DNA of 64,000 nt from Vibrio celticus (lineage in GTDB: Bacteria > Pseudomonadota > Gammaproteobacteria > Enterobacterales > Vibrionaceae), in contig NZ_AP025463.1 in the NCBI RefSeq assembly GCF_024347335.1, forward strand, positions 2,108,001-2,172,000, in the 5' to 3' direction. Positions 45,238 through 55,233 of the stretch are shown here, one piece after another. A program made the position numbers and the translations under genes. A model generated the notes under the pieces. The model did not search any database. It saw only the letters and a program-made list of their open reading frames with translations, and had not been told where the DNA came from. The first letter of the stretch is position 1. Each line of letters begins with the position of its first letter.

Positions 45238-47121
45238 TTACAGCTTGAAGCGGCTGATTTCGCTCTCTAGCTCGTGAGACAGCTCAGAAAGTTGCGCGGC
45301 TTGCTCTGCAGCTTGGTGCGCTTCGTCTGCTAGCTCGTTAGATACGTCACGGATTCCCTCAGTGTTACGAGTAATCTCAGACGTTACTGACGCTTGCTCT
45401 TCTGCAGCAGAAGCAATCTGTGTTGCCATGTCGCTGATGCGTTCAACAGCAGCATGGATTTGCGTTAGGCTTGCAGCCGCTGAGTTCGCGTCATCAACAC
45501 TGGTTTCAGCAAGACTACGGCTATCGTTCATGATGCTAACCGCTTTGCCTGTTGTACCTTGTAGCAACTCAATAGTTTGCTGAATCTCTTGCGTTGAACC
45601 GTGTGTTCGTTGGCTCAGAACTCGAACTTCATCCGCAACTACTGCGAAACCACGACCTTGCTCACCGGCACGTGCAGCTTCAATAGCGGCATTAAGTGCA
45701 AGTAGGTTCGTTTGTTCTGCAATACCTTGAATGTTAGACAAGATAGCGTTGATGCTGTTGCCGTGCTCTTCAAGCTCGAGAATCACGTTGGTTGCGATTT
45801 GAACTTCTTGAGCAAGGTTTTGGATAGAGCTTTGAGTCTGTGTTACTTGACCAGTACCGTGCTCACACGCGCCAACCGCTTCAGATGAGTTCTGTGCAGT
45901 GTGGTCCGCGTTACCTGCGATCTCTTGTGTTGCTGCAGCCATTTCGTTAACGGCTGTTGCTACCATGTTGATCTCGTCTTGTTGCATTTGGATACGAGCA
46001 CTACGTTCTTCAGCTTGAGAAGCCGTTTGACGCGCTTGGTTGCCCAGCGCAGCAGATACTTCGCTTAGCTTGATCACCATGGTGTGCATGTTGCCCACAA
46101 AACGGTTGAAGTTTGCAGCAAGTTGACCAATTTCGTCGTCGCTCTTAGGCTCAAGACGTTGAGTAAGGTCGCCCTCACCTGAAGCAATTTCTTCAAGTGC
46201 TGCTGAAACGCGGTTTAGGTCGCGGAATAGGAAGCTTACTAACCAAGACACAAGTACGATTACGATGAGCGTAATAATGACAGCAGTGATGATCAGCTGA
46301 GTAAGTAGCGTTGAGTGGTTCGCTTCTTCTGTTGCTTTGTCCATCTGAACCGCGAAGATCCAGTTAGTGTTAGGCACCTTCGTGAAGTAAAGCAGCTTGT
46401 CAGCGCCGCGCTCTTTGATGATCTCGATGCTCCCCGTACGCACTGCGTTCTCGATGATAGGCATAGAGATATCGTTTGAAAGCTGGCTTACTGGCTTCAA
46501 GCTTAGTGCTGAATCTGGGTGCGCTAGGAATGTGCCGTCAGAGGCATCAATGAGCATTGCGTAAGCGTTGTCACCAACATCAAGGCTGATTACATCGTTA
46601 ACCAATTGGTCGATAAGTACGTCTGCACCAACAACACCAACAAGTTGGCCGTTGTGGCGAACAGGTTCTGCGATGGTTACTATCAGTGCTTTAGTGATTG
46701 CATCATGGTAAGCCGTAGTAATGATTTGCTTACCTGCAGCGTTTGCTTCTTGGTACCAAGGACGTTGACGAGGATCGTAATCTGCACGATTACGTTCAGG
46801 ATGTGAACGGTACATTCCACCTTCTGGCGTACCTAAAAAGATATCGTCAAAGCCACCCGCTACACGAGCTTGCTTAAGGAAAGGAACAACATCATCCTCT
46901 CGTGAAAAGTCATTAAATGCTGATGCGATATCAGTACGGATATCAATCCAGTTTTTAATACCTTCAGATGCTGCTTCAGATACGCTTTCAGCTCGTAGGT
47001 ATACGTCATTACGAGTCTGTTCAAATAATTGGTTTGCTGACAACCAAGTCAACGCTGTAGCCATAACGACAACAGCAGATAGGCTAGCGCTTATCAACTT
47101 CTGCTTTAGTGTTAGTTTCAT
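45238..47121 (-). CDS. Methyl-accepting chemotaxis protein with dCache sensor
   Basis: 627 residues. An N-terminal membrane helix and a roughly 240-residue periplasmic dCache_1 domain (DDIFLGTPEGGMYRSHPER, RQRPWYQEA, IAEPVRHNGQLVGVVGADV) are followed by a second helix, HAMP, and the MCP signalling domain with the hairpin tip EQTNLLALNAAIEAARAGEQ and GFAVVADEVRVLSQRT. The YxxxRxWY-like pattern near RPWYQEA suggests amino-acid or small organic ligands. It couples to CheA/CheW. Single gene, minus strand. Confidence 0.93.
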   Translation of the reverse strand: MKLTLKQKLISASLSAVVVMATALTWLSANQLFEQTRNDVYLRAESVSEAASEGIKNWIDIRTDIASAFNDFSREDDVVPFLKQARVAGGFDDIFLGTPEGGMYRSHPERNRADYDPRQRPWYQEANAAGKQIITTAYHDAITKALIVTIAEPVRHNGQLVGVVGADVLIDQLVNDVISLDVGDNAYAMLIDASDGTFLAHPDSALSLKPVSQLSNDISMPIIENAVRTGSIEIIKERGADKLLYFTKVPNTNWIFAVQMDKATEEANHSTLLTQLIITAVIITLIVIVLVSWLVSFLFRDLNRVSAALEEIASGEGDLTQRLEPKSDDEIGQLAANFNRFVGNMHTMVIKLSEVSAALGNQARQTASQAEERSARIQMQQDEINMVATAVNEMAAATQEIAGNADHTAQNSSEAVGACEHGTGQVTQTQSSIQNLAQEVQIATNVILELEEHGNSINAILSNIQGIAEQTNLLALNAAIEAARAGEQGRGFAVVADEVRVLSQRTHGSTQEIQQTIELLQGTTGKAVSIMNDSRSLAETSVDDANSAAASLTQIHAAVERISDMATQIASAAEEQASVTSEITRNTEGIRDVSNELADEAHQAAEQAAQLSELSHELESEISRFKL

Positions 47122-47444
47122 GTCAAAGTTTCACGAGTGGTGGGAAATCTCGCGCATACTACCCAATATTAGTATTAAATTCGAGCGATTTCACAATTTA
47201 ATATTGGAATATAATTTTAAGCAAACCATAAGCTTACCTAATGTCAATTCCTTGGCTTGTCGCCAAATTTAAGGCGGCATTATCTCTACGGTTATTAGAA
47301 TTTTTATCGCACTTCACATGTTAAAAAGAGACAAGAAAACACGGTAAAGAAGAAATAAAAAAGGCAGAAGAGTTTCCTCTTCTGCCTTCATATTATTTAC
47401 CGTTCTACTGCGTATAAATTGCAGTAGATTTCAGCTTAAAAAGC
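47122..47444. other. Intergenic region with the chemoreceptor promoter
   Basis: AT-rich 323-bp stretch. It contains the terminator of the downstream-reading BCCT gene (47357-47388); otherwise nothing recognised. Confidence 0.5.
47357..47388 (-). terminator. Rho-independent terminator of the first BCCT gene
   Basis: Twelve-pair stem AAGGCAGAAGAG/CTCTTCTGCCTT with a four-base loop; on the minus strand it is followed by TTTTTTAT. Confidence 0.92.
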
Positions 47445-49016
47445 CTAGCGTTTTTCTGTACGCATACCCATTAGCAAGCTCACACACATCAGTAATAGAA
47501 TGATGGTGAATGGCAATGCCGTCGAGATTGCACCCGCTTGTAGAGCTTGTACTGCTTCAGTACCACCAACCCACAATAGAGCCACAGCAATCGCGCCTTC
47601 AAGGAACGCCCAGAACACACGTTGAGGCACAGGCGTATCAACTTTACCACCCGCGGTGATGCTGTCGATTACTAGAGAGCCTGAGTCAGACGATGTAATG
47701 AAGAATACTAGAACCAATACAACCGCAATGATTGAAAGCAGAGTACCGAACGGCAGTGCATCAAACATTTGGAACATTGCTAGTGATACATCTGTTAGGC
47801 CGTCTTGACCAAGAATACCAACGTTGTTCACGATTTGGTCAATCGCCATGCCGCCGAATACTGACATCCAGATGATAGTTACTGTAGTCGGTACAATCAG
47901 TACTGCTGTGATGAACTCACGAACGGTACGACCTTTAGAAACACGTGCGATAAACATACCTACGAATGGAGACCATGAGATCCACCAAGCCCAGTAGAAT
48001 ACAGTCCAACCGTGCATCCACGTTTCATCTTCACGACCGTGAGGGTTACTCAACGGAATGATGTTTTCAATGTACGCCATCAATGTTGTTGGGATAGAGC
48101 CTAGAGTCACCGCATAGCCGATTAGAGCCACTAAGATAAGCAGTAGGAAAGCAACCAACATGTTGATGTTACTGATAACTTTAACGCCACCATCAATACC
48201 ACGAAGTACTGATACTACCGCCAATAAAGTCACCGCTGTAATCACAATAACTTGCAGACCTAAGCCCGCTTCAATACCGAATACATGCTGAATACCACTT
48301 GCCGCTTGTTGTGCACCAAGACCTAACGATGTCGCCAGACCAAATAGCGTTGCAAGTACAGCAAGAATATCAACAATGTGACCTGCCCAGCCCCAAGCTC
48401 TATCACCTAAAATTGGGTAAAAGATAGAACGGATAGAAAGAGGCAATCCCTTGTTGTAAGAGAAAAACGCAAGTGACAGTGCTACTACGCCATAAATCGC
48501 CCAAGGGTGTAGACCCCAGTGATACATGGTTGCGCCCAATGCTAGTTTTGCAGCTTCTGGTGTGTTTGGTTCAACACCTAACGGAGTTTCAAACCAACCC
48601 GTGAAGTAAGCCGCTGGCTCAGCCACACTCCAGAACATCAAGCCGATACCCATACCTGCGGCAAACAGCATCGATAGCCAAGAGAAGAATGAGTAATCTG
48701 CCGTCGCATCAACACCACCAAGGCGGATTTTGCCGTACGGAGAAACAATCAAACCTAAGCAGAAAATTACGAAAATATTACCCGACCAGATGAAAAGCCA
48801 ATCAAACGAATTGATAATTTGGCCTTTAACGCCATCTAGTGCAGCCTTTGCTGAAGCGGTATCTGTAATAAGAACACCGATCAGGAACAAAGCGATAAGT
48901 CCCGCACTGATACCAAATACTGGGTTATGAACATCAAAACCCCATTTTTGGACGTTATCTTGACCGACAGTGTAATCCGTACTGTCGATACTGTATTTAT
49001 CTATACCTTTAGTCAT
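47445..49016 (-). CDS. BCCT-family betaine/choline/carnitine transporter (A)
   Basis: 523 residues, twelve membrane helices. Family motifs: GMGIGLMFWSVAEPAAYF and the tryptophan-rich YWAWWISWSPFVGMFIARVS followed by GRTVREF. It takes up a quaternary ammonium compatible solute such as glycine betaine, probably for osmoprotection. The GMGIGL spelling is that of the sodium-coupled BetP-like members, but substrate cannot be fixed from sequence. Neither N- nor C-terminal extension is long, so a BetP-type osmosensory tail is absent. Tandem paralogue of the next gene, with its own terminator. Confidence 0.93.
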   Translation of the reverse strand: MTKGIDKYSIDSTDYTVGQDNVQKWGFDVHNPVFGISAGLIALFLIGVLITDTASAKAALDGVKGQIINSFDWLFIWSGNIFVIFCLGLIVSPYGKIRLGGVDATADYSFFSWLSMLFAAGMGIGLMFWSVAEPAAYFTGWFETPLGVEPNTPEAAKLALGATMYHWGLHPWAIYGVVALSLAFFSYNKGLPLSIRSIFYPILGDRAWGWAGHIVDILAVLATLFGLATSLGLGAQQAASGIQHVFGIEAGLGLQVIVITAVTLLAVVSVLRGIDGGVKVISNINMLVAFLLLILVALIGYAVTLGSIPTTLMAYIENIIPLSNPHGREDETWMHGWTVFYWAWWISWSPFVGMFIARVSKGRTVREFITAVLIVPTTVTIIWMSVFGGMAIDQIVNNVGILGQDGLTDVSLAMFQMFDALPFGTLLSIIAVVLVLVFFITSSDSGSLVIDSITAGGKVDTPVPQRVFWAFLEGAIAVALLWVGGTEAVQALQAGAISTALPFTIILLLMCVSLLMGMRTEKR

Positions 49017-49245
49017 TATCCCTCTCTACGGAATACTATTAGGGTCTATTGACCTCGTATTCCTTACTTACCTGCGACTTAATTACAAACTCGAACCTAC
49101 GATCCAAGTAGTACAAGCTGTTGTCACAATAATTCAAATACTTGGATGTCTGAAGTTTAGCAGGTTAACTTGTTGTTTTCAGTAAACCAGAATCGGCTCG
49201 ATGGAATTTCAAACAATATTCACGTAATTACTCAAGTTTATGACG

Positions 49246-49275
49246 AAAAAAAGGTCGACCCTGTCGACCTTTTTA
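49246..49275 (-). terminator. Rho-independent terminator of the second BCCT gene
   Basis: Stem AAAAAGGTCGA/TCGACCTTTTT, loop CCCTG, with a T run on the minus strand. Confidence 0.88.
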
Positions 49276-49287
49276 TCAAAAATACTT

Positions 49288-50886
49288 TTAACTCAAAGCA
49301 TTTTGGTGCTTAACCAATTGATTTTCAGTTCGTAAACCTAGCAATAAGCTTAGGCACATAAGCAATAATATGAAGGCAAATGGTAGCGCCATTGATACAG
49401 TTCCAGCTTGCAGTGCTTGAATAGATTCCGTACCACCAACCCACAGTAGAACCGCTGCAATCGCGCCGCCCATCAACGCCCAAAATACACGTTGTGGAAC
49501 CGGTGCATCCACTTTACCGCCAGAGGTAATGCTATCGATAACCAATGAGCCTGAATCAGAAGAGGTGATAAAGAACACCATAATCAAACCAATCGATACC
49601 ACTGAAAGCACAGAGCTCATTGGCAGAGCATCGTAAGTATGGAAAAGAGAAAGTGTAATATCTTGCAGACCATTCACACCAATCTCGCCCACCTTGTTCG
49701 CCACTTGATCAATCGCGATGCCACCGAAAATAGCCATCCAGATGATGATTACTGTCGTTGGGATGAACAATACAGCAACGATGAATTCACGAATCGTTCG
49801 ACCTTTAGAGATACGAGCGATGAACATGCCTACGAATGGTGACCAAGACATCCACCATGCCCAGTAGAATACCGTCCAACCTTGCATCCACGTTTCGTCA
49901 TCACGACCGTGAGGATTGCTTAAGGGAATGAAGTTTTCAATGTAGCCCATTAGCGCGGTTGGGATTGCTTTAATACCCGCCATGCCACCAGCGATGGTAA
50001 CGAAGATAAGTAAGCCCAAAGCAACCAGCATGTTCACATTACTCAGAAGCTTTACACCACCGTTGATGCCACGAACCACGGACATTGTCGCTAAGAAAGT
50101 AACCACTGCGATAACAATCAGCTGCATGCCAATACCGCCATCGGTACCAAATACATGGTTAATACCACTTGTTGCTTGTTGAGCGCCTAAACCTAACGAT
50201 GTCGCAAGGCCGAACAAGGTTGCCAGTACCGCCACTATATCAACGATATGACCAAACCAACCCCAAGTTCTGTCACCCAAGATAGGATAGAAAATCGAGC
50301 GGATTGAAAGAGGCAGACCTTTATTGAAAGTGAAGAAGGCAAGCGCTAGAGCAACAACAGCGTAAATAGACCAGCCGTGTAAGCCCCAATTGTAGATGGT
50401 TGCACCAAGTGCCAACTTAGCCGCTTCAGGAGAGTAAGCTTCAACACCTAGTGGCGTTTCATACCAGCCAGTGAAGTAAGCCACTGGCTCAGCCACACCC
50501 CAGAACATTAAGCCAATACCCATTCCTGCGGCGAATAACATCGACATCCAAGATAGGTTTGAGTGCTCTGCTTTGGCATCATTGCCACCAATACGTATAT
50601 TGCCATACGGGGAGACAATGAGGGCAAAACAGAAAATTACGAAGATGTTTGCTGCCCACATGAAGAAACCATCGAAGTTACCAATGACTTTCCATTTGAT
50701 TCCATCAAGCGCCGCTTTTGCGGTTTCAGGGTCTGAGACTAGAAGTGCCAACAGGAAGAGAATGATCGCCCCTGCACTGATTCCAAATACTGGGTTATGA
50801 ACATCAAAACCCCATTTCTGAACGTTATCTTGTCCTACTGTATAATCGGTATTTTCAATACTATACCTATCTTTTACAGGCTCCAT
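49288..50886 (-). CDS. BCCT-family betaine/choline/carnitine transporter (B)
   Basis: 532 residues, closely similar to the neighbour at 47445-49016 throughout, including an almost identical start (SIENTDYTVGQDNVQKWGFD) and the motif YWAWWMSWSPFVGMFIARIS. A gene duplication is the simplest explanation. Each copy has its own terminator and upstream gap, so they can be expressed independently. Function as for copy A, with possibly different substrate range. Confidence 0.93.
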   Translation of the reverse strand: MEPVKDRYSIENTDYTVGQDNVQKWGFDVHNPVFGISAGAIILFLLALLVSDPETAKAALDGIKWKVIGNFDGFFMWAANIFVIFCFALIVSPYGNIRIGGNDAKAEHSNLSWMSMLFAAGMGIGLMFWGVAEPVAYFTGWYETPLGVEAYSPEAAKLALGATIYNWGLHGWSIYAVVALALAFFTFNKGLPLSIRSIFYPILGDRTWGWFGHIVDIVAVLATLFGLATSLGLGAQQATSGINHVFGTDGGIGMQLIVIAVVTFLATMSVVRGINGGVKLLSNVNMLVALGLLIFVTIAGGMAGIKAIPTALMGYIENFIPLSNPHGRDDETWMQGWTVFYWAWWMSWSPFVGMFIARISKGRTIREFIVAVLFIPTTVIIIWMAIFGGIAIDQVANKVGEIGVNGLQDITLSLFHTYDALPMSSVLSVVSIGLIMVFFITSSDSGSLVIDSITSGGKVDAPVPQRVFWALMGGAIAAVLLWVGGTESIQALQAGTVSMALPFAFILLLMCLSLLLGLRTENQLVKHQNALS

Positions 50887-50978
50887 GCTTCCTCTCTAAT
50901 TTGCAGCGCACAGTTTGCAACATTGCATTCGGCGCTTAAATTTCGAAAAGAAGAATATCAACCTGTCGCAAAAATACT

Positions 50979-51000
50979 AAAAAAACCTCCATAAAGGAGG
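50979..51000 (-). terminator. Probable terminator of the two-component operon
   Basis: Short CCTCC/GGAGG stem with a five-base loop, followed on the minus strand by seven T. Confidence 0.5.
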
Positions 51001-51058
51001 CGTAAATTACACATTTAGTAATTAAATTACACATTTAGTAATTAAATTACACATTTAA
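51001..51058. repeat. Tandem 20-bp AT-rich repeat, nearly three copies
   Basis: TAAATTACACATTTAGTAAT repeats with period 20 directly after the response-regulator stop and before the probable terminator. The third copy ends in a variant. Confidence 0.9.
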
Positions 51059-51075
51059 CGTTATTTAGCGTAAGA

Positions 51076-51714
51076 TCAGTCCACAAGCCCGGAGCTGACC
51101 GCATATTTTGCAAGCTCTGCCGTAGAGTGAATATCGAGCTTATGCTTAATATTTTGCCTATGGGTTTCTACCGTTCGATAGCTGATATTCAGCGCCTTTG
51201 CGACCTCTTTACTGCTCTCCCCTTTTGCGACTAATTTCAGCACAGCCTCTTCACGTCTGCTCAATGGATTCTTGACCGATGGCGTAGGAGTAATCGGCTG
51301 AGTAAACAAATTCTGCGTGACTTTTTCACAGAAATAGGTCGAACCTTGATTGACCGTTTTGATTGCCTGCACCATTTTTTCAGCCGAAATCTCTTTCAAC
51401 ATGTAGCCGACAGCACCCGACTGCATCACCTTCATGATGTATTCACGGTTGTTATGCATGGTCAGCATCAGTACCTTGGCTTCTGGGTCTTCTTCTTTGA
51501 TCAGATGGGTGGCATCAATGCCATTCATGATAGGCATGCTGATATCCATCAACACTACATCAGGGCGCAGAGACTTAACCACCTCTACCGCTTCTAGCCC
51601 ATTACTGGCGGTACCTATCACGCTAATATCTGGCTCGAGTTCCAATCTCGCCATAAAGCCATCCAGTACCACTTGGTGATCATCAGCAATCACAACTCGA
51701 ATAACTTCACTCAT
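51076..51714 (-). CDS. LuxR/NarL-type response regulator
   Basis: 212 residues. Receiver domain with the phosphoacceptor Asp in VVLMDISMPIMNG (about residue 57) and the acidic pair ADDH at the N-terminus. C-terminal LuxR helix-turn-helix: NPLSRREEAVLKLVAKGESS, then VAKALNISYRTVETHRQNI. Its start overlaps the sensor-kinase stop by 8 bp, so it is the second gene of a two-component operon. The nearby TRAP transporter is the likely target. Confidence 0.94.
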   Translation of the reverse strand: MSEVIRVVIADDHQVVLDGFMARLELEPDISVIGTASNGLEAVEVVKSLRPDVVLMDISMPIMNGIDATHLIKEEDPEAKVLMLTMHNNREYIMKVMQSGAVGYMLKEISAEKMVQAIKTVNQGSTYFCEKVTQNLFTQPITPTPSVKNPLSRREEAVLKLVAKGESSKEVAKALNISYRTVETHRQNIKHKLDIHSTAELAKYAVSSGLVD

Positions 51715-53062
51715 TCATTAATCCCTCTAGTGTCAGTAACACTGTAATTTCCGTTCCGAGGCCAATCTCACTCATCAGTTCAAAGTCACCACCGATGAAC
51801 TCCACTCGCTCTCTCATGTTACGCAGCCCGATCCCTCGTTTTTCCATCGCTTTATAGGTGTTGAAACCGACGCCGTTATCTTGAATCAATAGCTGCAGCA
51901 CATTACCAATTTGCTGCGCGATAACCGTTACTTTAGTCGCTTGCGCGTGTTTCTCGATATTATTCAGCGACTCTTGCACCACTCGATACAAGGTTGTCGC
52001 AGCCTCAGATTTCAACTTGCCCTGTTGAGTACTAAACAAGGTTTCCACTTCAATACCCGAGTGCGCCTGAAAATCTAATAACAGCGAAGACAACGCCGCT
52101 TCTAAGCCTATGTCATCCAACGAACTTGGGCGAAGTTGATGTGAAATGTGCCTCACTTCCTCGATCGCTCGCATCAGTGAATGCTGCGACTTATTCAAAT
52201 GGGCTTTGAGGTCTTCATTTTGTAGCTTATTACCGAGCAGTTCTAAGTGGCAACGACTCGACACTAATAATTGGTTAATACCATCATGCAACTCACGTGC
52301 TAGATGCTTCTTCTCGTCTTCTTGGAACATCACCGTCTTATGAGCCAGTTCCTTTAGGTTGTTATCCGCAATCCGATGTTCATGCATGTTAATGGCCAAG
52401 GTCAGTACGATGATGACCGCGACTGTCACGCTCAAAATCACCACAATCGAAAAGAACGTGGTTTCAATATTATTGTTAATCGCAGCCTGCATCGAAGCCA
52501 CTTCTTGGTGTACATCTTCAATATACAAGCCGGTGCCAATCATCCAGTCCCAACGCTCTAACCAAGCAGCGTAGCTCAGCTTAGACACCACTTCTCCAGT
52601 CGAGGGTTTTTGCCACAAATACTGGTGAAACCCGCCTCCGGTTTGCGCTTCTCTTAACAGAGCTTCTATCAGAAAGTCGCCATCTTCATCTTGCAGTTGG
52701 AGTAGGTTTTGGCCTATCAATTCTGGCTGAATTGGATGAACCAAATTGGTTCCGTGGCGATCGTATGCGAAGAAATACCCATCCGAGCCATATCTAAGTT
52801 TAGACAATATGGTTCGAACTTTGTTTTTGGCTTGAGCTTCTTGGATATTTGGGTCGTTATAAATGTGTTCTATGGCGTCGAACGCGAGGTCAACCGTATC
52901 TTTGAGGGCGTTTTCACGCGACTTGATTAGGCTATCTCTAAAGATCTCGACTTCTTTAGCACCTAACGTTTTAGTCTGGTGCAGCGAGATCCAACTAATA
53001 CTCGCCGTTACCAGTAGCAACGGGAGCAGCGTCAGCAAAATCAGCTTGGCTTTTAGAGGCAT
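51707..53062 (-). CDS. Cache-domain sensor histidine kinase (HisKA_3 / NarX-like)
   Basis: 451 residues. An N-terminal membrane helix, a periplasmic single-Cache domain (GSDGYFFAYDRHGTNLVHP, then WDWMIGTGLYIEDV), a second helix (about 200-225), the HisKA_3 phosphoacceptor in HLARELHDGINQLL, and an HATPase domain with N-box ESLNNIEKHAQATKV, DNGVGF and GIGLRNMRERVEFIGG. Such single-Cache sensors often bind small carboxylic acids. It lies next to a TRAP transporter of the same strand and probably senses the same ligand. Confidence 0.93.
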   Translation of the reverse strand: MPLKAKLILLTLLPLLLVTASISWISLHQTKTLGAKEVEIFRDSLIKSRENALKDTVDLAFDAIEHIYNDPNIQEAQAKNKVRTILSKLRYGSDGYFFAYDRHGTNLVHPIQPELIGQNLLQLQDEDGDFLIEALLREAQTGGGFHQYLWQKPSTGEVVSKLSYAAWLERWDWMIGTGLYIEDVHQEVASMQAAINNNIETTFFSIVVILSVTVAVIIVLTLAINMHEHRIADNNLKELAHKTVMFQEDEKKHLARELHDGINQLLVSSRCHLELLGNKLQNEDLKAHLNKSQHSLMRAIEEVRHISHQLRPSSLDDIGLEAALSSLLLDFQAHSGIEVETLFSTQQGKLKSEAATTLYRVVQESLNNIEKHAQATKVTVIAQQIGNVLQLLIQDNGVGFNTYKAMEKRGIGLRNMRERVEFIGGDFELMSEIGLGTEITVLLTLEGLMNE

Positions 53063-53075
53063 TCCTTTCCCTCAC

Positions 53076-53111
53076 AAAAAACGGCTTACTGAACATCAAT
53101 AAGCCGTTTTA
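53076..53111. terminator. Bidirectional terminator between the TRAP operon and the sensor kinase
   Basis: Eleven-pair stem AAAACGGCTTA/TAAGCCGTTTT (53078-53088 with 53100-53110), with T runs in both directions. Confidence 0.88.
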
Positions 53112-53166
53112 CTTTAGCAATTTATAGATAACCGTTGAAACATATCATTCACATTCTAGGCTTCAC

Positions 53167-54450
53167 TCACATTCCATAGAAAGATGGGAAAGCGAGAAGT
53201 GATCCAAGTACGAGGATTTGAATCAGAATGAACGGCATCACGCCTCGGTAGATGTCCTTAGTTGTCACACCTTTTGGTGCTACGCCTTTCAAATAGAACA
53301 AACTGAAGCCAAATGGCGGCGTTAAGAAGGAGGTTTGTAGGTTCATCGCGATAAGGATAGCGAACCATGTCATGTTGATGCCCATCAGTTCAGCAACTGG
53401 CGCAATGATCGGCACGATGATGAAACAGATCTCTACGAAGTCGATGAAGAAACCCAAAATCAGAATCACTAACATGGTAATGATCAGGAAGCCCCATTTC
53501 TCACCCGGTAGCTGTAGCATCCACTCTTCAACCAGATAGTCACCACCAGTGTAGGTAAACGCCATTGAGAATGCCGTTGCACCCAACAAAATAGCAAATA
53601 CCATCGCGGTTACTTTCACCGTCTCTTTCGATGCGTCATACACCATCGACCAACTAAACTGACCGTAAAGCAGTGCAAGTATCATCGCGCCCGCGCCACC
53701 TAATGCCGCTGACTCTGTTGGCGTAGCAACACCTGCGAAGATAGAGCCCAGTACAACAATGATTAACGCTAGAGGCGGAAGAATCGCTTTCAGTGCATTA
53801 AACACTTCTTGCTTACGGCTGATGGAGTCATCACGTTCAATAGGTTGAGCCGCTTCAGGGTGTAGCTTTGCGTATATCAAGATATAAACGATGTACGCGC
53901 CGACCAGCATCACGCCCGGCCAAATCGCCGCTTGGAACAAGTCGCCTACTGGAACACCTAGAACATCACCCAATAGAATCAATACGATGGAAGGTGGAAT
54001 GATCTGCCCTAGCGTACCAGACGCACAAATAGTGCCGCAGGCTAAGCCTTTGTCATAATTGTACTTAAGCATTACAGGTAGGGAGATAAGCCCCATCGCC
54101 ACTACGGAAGCCCCTACTACGCCAGTAGAAGCGGCAAGCAGAGAACCTACAAGTACCGTCGAGATTGCGATACCACCACGCACACCACCAAACAGTCGTC
54201 CCATAGACTCAAGCAACTGCTCAGCAAGTTTGGTCTTTTGTAGAACAAGCCCCATGAAAACAAACAATGGAACGGCCATCAGCACCGTGTTTTCCATGAT
54301 TGATTGAATTCGATATGGCATGAAGGCAAACATTTCGATGCCCTCAGCCCAAACACCAAAGATTAACGCGATACCACCAAAGGTGAACGCCACTGGGAAG
54401 CCAAGTAAAAGTGCAAACAAGGCTACGAAAAACATTACTATTCCAATCAT
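53167..54450 (-). CDS. dctM: TRAP transporter large permease (DctM)
   Basis: 427 residues, twelve hydrophobic segments, DctM family. The N-terminus IGIVMFFVALFALLLGFPVAFTFG is typical, as are GTICASGTLGQIIPPSIVLI and the C-terminal MNLQTSFLTPPFGFSLFYLKGV. It forms the sodium-driven channel subunit of a TRAP transporter with the small permease upstream (9-bp gap) and the binding protein. Confidence 0.95.
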   Translation of the reverse strand: MIGIVMFFVALFALLLGFPVAFTFGGIALIFGVWAEGIEMFAFMPYRIQSIMENTVLMAVPLFVFMGLVLQKTKLAEQLLESMGRLFGGVRGGIAISTVLVGSLLAASTGVVGASVVAMGLISLPVMLKYNYDKGLACGTICASGTLGQIIPPSIVLILLGDVLGVPVGDLFQAAIWPGVMLVGAYIVYILIYAKLHPEAAQPIERDDSISRKQEVFNALKAILPPLALIIVVLGSIFAGVATPTESAALGGAGAMILALLYGQFSWSMVYDASKETVKVTAMVFAILLGATAFSMAFTYTGGDYLVEEWMLQLPGEKWGFLIITMLVILILGFFIDFVEICFIIVPIIAPVAELMGINMTWFAILIAMNLQTSFLTPPFGFSLFYLKGVAPKGVTTKDIYRGVMPFILIQILVLGSLLAFPSFYGM

Positions 54451-54459
54451 GTTCAGCCT

Positions 54460-55005
54460 CTACTTATTCTTTGTATGAGTATTGTTTGCATGGATAAGGT
54501 GCGGATTAAAAATCTTGTTCAGCGAATGCAGGATTAAACCTACGCCACTGAGTGCCATTAAGAAGAATGACAGCGGGATCATAGCTTTGATGATCCAGCG
54601 ATATGGCAAGCCACCCGGGTCACCTGAGGTTTCGCCGAGGTTATAGCTCTCTTTGGCCACATCAATACCAAACCAAGCAACCAGCAAACAAAAAGGCATC
54701 AGAAAGATCAGTGTGCCGAGCAGGTCAATAATCGCTTGTGCCTTGAAGCTCAGTTGCTCGTAGAACACATCCACTCGCACATGACCACCAGCCTTGATGG
54801 CATAAGGAACACCTAATAGGAAAACGGCTGAGAAAAGGTGCCATTCCATCTCTTGGAAAGCGATTGAGACATCATTGAACGCATATCTCATGACAACGTC
54901 ATACACAACGTTAGCGATTAGTAGAATAAACAACATACTGGAAAGCCATCCCAGTGCGTCACCGATACGATTAAACAGGCGTTCAATATAAATTAGACTT
55001 CGCAT
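54460..55005 (-). CDS. dctQ: TRAP transporter small permease (DctQ)
   Basis: 181 residues from ATG 55005, which has GGAG six bases upstream; in-frame ATGs at 55017 and 55065 are alternatives. Four membrane helices (LFILLIANVVYDVVMRYAF, HLFSAVFLLGVPYAI, LLGTLIFLMPFCLLVAWFG, MIPLSFFLMALSGVGLIL) with the conserved MEWHLFS and GGHVRVDV of the family. It pairs with DctM and docks the binding protein. Confidence 0.92.
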   Translation of the reverse strand: MRSLIYIERLFNRIGDALGWLSSMLFILLIANVVYDVVMRYAFNDVSIAFQEMEWHLFSAVFLLGVPYAIKAGGHVRVDVFYEQLSFKAQAIIDLLGTLIFLMPFCLLVAWFGIDVAKESYNLGETSGDPGGLPYRWIIKAMIPLSFFLMALSGVGLILHSLNKIFNPHLIHANNTHTKNK

Positions 55006-55150
55006 TCCCGACTCCATGGAATTTGAAAAGACATCGCGCAGTACAGCTAACCAAACTAAAAACAATTCAGTTTATAGCTAGCAATAGGCACGACGTAGAA
55101 AGGGTTCTTGGGCGTATTACAGGATCTATCCTGCTTAGTTATTATGTTTA

Positions 55151-55210
55151 AAATGAACCCTCGGCTTATTCACTCTTAAATACTCAATAAGAAAAGCTTC
55201 GGGTTCATTT
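55151..55210 (-). promoter_or_regulatory. Intergenic hairpin between dctP and dctQ
   Basis: Ten-pair outer stem AAATGAACCC/GGGTTCATTT with an inner CTTATT/AATAAG stem, in the gap after the binding-protein gene. There is only a short T run. Placed to stabilise the dctP message or attenuate read-through so that the binding protein exceeds the permease. Confidence 0.6.
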
Positions 55211-55233
55211 AGATTCAGTTCAACAACTGTCGA

